This document shows positions 6,132 to 7,037 of a stretch of DNA of 7,037 nt, one piece after another; position 1 is the stretch's first letter, and every line of letters begins with the position of its first letter. A model generated the notes under the pieces. That model worked only from the letters and a program-made list of their open reading frames with translations. It was not told where the DNA came from and ran no database searches. The position numbers and the translations under genes were made by a program. This DNA is from Peptococcaceae bacterium (lineage in GTDB: Bacteria > Bacillota > Peptococcia > Peptococcales > Peptococcaceae). Where the stretch lies: contig JAFNVD010000003.1 of the NCBI GenBank assembly GCA_017383785.1, positions 1 to 7,037 on the forward strand, in the 5' to 3' direction.

Positions 6132-6160
6132 AATTTCAATATATTTCCATTTTATCCTGC
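6132..6160 (-). promoter_or_regulatory. Sigma-H-type promoter of the spoIIA operon
   Basis: On the - strand GCAGGATAA (6152-6160) fits the sigma-H -35 pattern RnAGGAwww fully. Eleven bases later ATTGAAATT (6132-6140) fits the -10 pattern RnnGAATww with one mismatch. In Bacillus and Clostridium the spoIIA operon is read by sigma-H and activated by Spo0A, so the placement before spoIIAA agrees. I saw no convincing Spo0A box (TGTCGAA-like) nearby. Confidence 0.75.
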
Positions 6161-6179
6161 ACAACAATTGTACCGATGC

Positions 6180-6227
6180 AAAAAAAGCAGAGCCTTATGC
6201 CTATTATGACATAAAGCTCTGCTTTTT
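6180..6227 (-). terminator. Intrinsic terminator after the zinc-ribbon gene
   Basis: AAAAAGCAGAGC (6182-6193) pairs with GCTCTGCTTTTT (6216-6227). After one mismatch TTATG (6195-6199) pairs with CATAA (6210-6214), leaving a ten-base loop. On the - strand it ends in seven T. It lies 22 bases past the stop of the upstream gene and insulates the spoIIA promoter from it. Confidence 0.87.
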
Positions 6228-6249
6228 GAGTATATGAGTTGTTTCTGTA

Positions 6250-6612
6250 TCATTCTGTATTAATTGAAATTGCATCTGGCGCTTCCTTGCCATATAGTCG
6301 TTTTTCTCTCCATTGATTATACTTATATTTCAACCGTTCTACAAAAATCTGTTTATTAAGTTCTTTTAAAATTTTCTTTTCTTCTTTTATTTCTGCGTCC
6401 GTCATAGCACCGTACTCTGATTCATAATCCGGGCTCTCCCAATCGCCACACTGTACGGCACGCAAGCCATTCACCCAAATATCACTATAATTCATACAAG
6501 TATCACATGCTGTGCTATATCCTACAGGAACACCAAATTGATCGATGGTATCCTGTACTAACGGTGCACCACACACAGGACACCTGGTTACATTTAACCC
6601 CGGCCGAAACAT
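6250..6612 (-). CDS. Unrecognised small protein with a CxxC...CxxC zinc-ribbon-like module
   Basis: I do not recognise this gene. The 120-residue product has CPVC (Cys11, Cys14) and CDTC (Cys36, Cys39), a spacing typical of a structural zinc site, with a fifth Cys at 55. The region between is mildly hydrophobic. From about residue 70 the sequence is highly charged and helical (TDAEIKEEKKILKELNKQIF, then KYKYNQWREKRLYG), like a coiled coil or nucleic-acid-binding tail. There is no signal peptide or membrane segment, so it is probably cytosolic. The ATG at 6610-6612 is preferred because GGGGGAAGGA (6617-6626) lies just before it. The frame also reaches a GTG at 6672 that overlaps the stop of the upstream gene (GTGA); that would add 20 residues and couple the two genes, but it has no clear ribosome binding site. 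It probably forms an operon with the upstream coiled-coil gene. Confidence 0.75.
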   Translation of the reverse strand: MFRPGLNVTRCPVCGAPLVQDTIDQFGVPVGYSTACDTCMNYSDIWVNGLRAVQCGDWESPDYESEYGAMTDAEIKEEKKILKELNKQIFVERLKYKYNQWREKRLYGKEAPDAISINTE

Positions 6613-6616
6613 GGTT

Positions 6617-6626
6617 TCCTTCCCCC
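6617..6626 (-). promoter_or_regulatory. Ribosome binding site that favours the ATG start at 6612
   Basis: GGGGGAAGGA on the - strand ends four bases before the ATG at 6610-6612. It is much stronger than anything in front of the alternative GTG at 6672. Confidence 0.6.
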
Positions 6627-6668
6627 TTCTGATTCTATCTTTCGTCAATACTCTGGTTTGTTGTACAA

Positions 6669-7037
6669 TCACTTATCTTCATCGGTACCGGACTGCATCT
6701 TTTGCCAAGTTTCTCTGAATTGTGCTATTTCTGCCTCAAATGTTTCTTCCATTTGTGCTACTTCTGCCAAAAGTTCTGCCTCTGCCGCACGCTCACGCTG
6801 TATAAACTCCTGGGTACGAGCAATAAATGCCTCAAACCGCTGTCTTCGTTCCAGTTGCATCTGAGCACGTTTTTGTTTCGCTTCTTCCGAATTGTCTTGA
6901 TATAATCGTTTCATTTCTGCGCGAGCCTCCTGCATTTCTTCACGAATCTTTTCAGCTCGTCCCGGCTCATCTCGCTGAATCTGCCACATCACCACACGTG
7001 CTTCCTGCATAATCTTGCGCAGCTCTTGATTTTCCGC
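6669..7037 (-). CDS. Charged coiled-coil protein with 25-residue repeats, N-terminus beyond the window
   Basis: The frame is open to the right edge (AENQELRKIMQEAR...), so the ATG at 7010 need not be the start; at least 122 residues are visible before the TGA at 6669-6671. I do not recognise the family. The sequence is almost wholly predicted helix, rich in Glu, Arg, Gln, Ala and Met, with no Cys and no membrane segment in the visible part. Two consecutive 25-residue units both start MQEAR, and a third start, MQLER, follows at the same spacing. Each unit has an Asp-containing break (RDEPGRAEK, QDNSEEAKQ) that looks like a helix cap between helices. The long helix after that (RRQRFEAFIARTQEFIQRER) and an acidic tail complete it. 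The pattern faintly resembles Spy/CpxP-like helical repeats, but a signal peptide cannot be checked. Its stop overlaps an in-frame GTG of the next gene, so the two are probably co-transcribed. Confidence 0.7.
   Translation of the reverse strand, partial: AENQELRKIMQEARVVMWQIQRDEPGRAEKIREEMQEARAEMKRLYQDNSEEAKQKRAQMQLERRQRFEAFIARTQEFIQRERAAEAELLAEVAQMEETFEAEIAQFRETWQKMQSGTDEDK

Noticed and set aside
6130..6135. TATAAT on the - strand upstream of spoIIAA as a sigma-A -10
   Set aside because: No -35 element lies at 16-18 bases, while the overlapping sigma-H elements fit both in sequence and spacing.
6613..6672. A 20-residue N-terminal extension of the zinc-ribbon protein from the GTG at 6672
   Set aside because: There is no good ribosome binding site before the GTG, whereas the ATG at 6612 has a strong one. 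Kept only as an alternative because the GTGA overlap could couple translation.

Overview
The window comes from a chromosome of an anaerobic, endospore-forming member of the Bacillota (Firmicutes). Three things point there. It carries core sporulation genes (spoVT and the complete spoIIAA-spoIIAB-sigF operon). Ribosome binding sites are strong and purine-rich. Formate/C1 genes (formate-tetrahydrofolate ligase plus a formate/nitrite channel) are present. Base composition is moderate and slightly AT-rich. Clostridia or a sporulating member of the Negativicutes would both fit; the sequence alone does not settle the genus.

Layout. At the left edge is the 3' end of spoVT on the + strand. It meets a convergent gene, patB/malY (PLP-dependent C-S lyase), at a long hairpin that can terminate both. 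Everything else is on the - strand, so transcription runs from high to low coordinates. Reading in that direction from the right edge: (1) a truncated charged coiled-coil protein with 25-residue repeats, followed by a small protein with a CxxC...CxxC zinc-ribbon-like module, ending at a strong terminator (6180-6227); (2) a sigma-H-type promoter (6132-6160) and the spoIIA operon; (3) a near-consensus sigma-A promoter (4448-4476) feeding a ZTP (pfl) riboswitch with a terminator expression platform (4336-4437), then fhs; (4) a terminator hairpin (2527-2563), then an FNT-family channel gene with its own terminator (1792-1828); (5) patB with its own promoter.

How it works together. SpoIIAA, SpoIIAB and SigF are the partner-switching module that gives forespore-specific sigma-F activity; SpoVT acts later in the same compartment. 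The fhs block is a one-carbon unit. ZTP/ZMP accumulates when 10-formyl-THF is short; the riboswitch should then relieve termination and allow Fhs to make 10-formyl-THF from formate, ATP and THF. The neighbouring FNT channel could move formate across the membrane and may be reached by read-through from fhs.

No mobile element, CRISPR array, tRNA or rRNA was seen. The best points for a second look are the riboswitch-fhs-FNT arrangement, the FNT start codon lying inside a terminator hairpin, the lack of a convincing terminator between sigF and the fhs riboswitch, and the two unrecognised genes just upstream of spoIIA. I found no clear evidence of a wholly new system.
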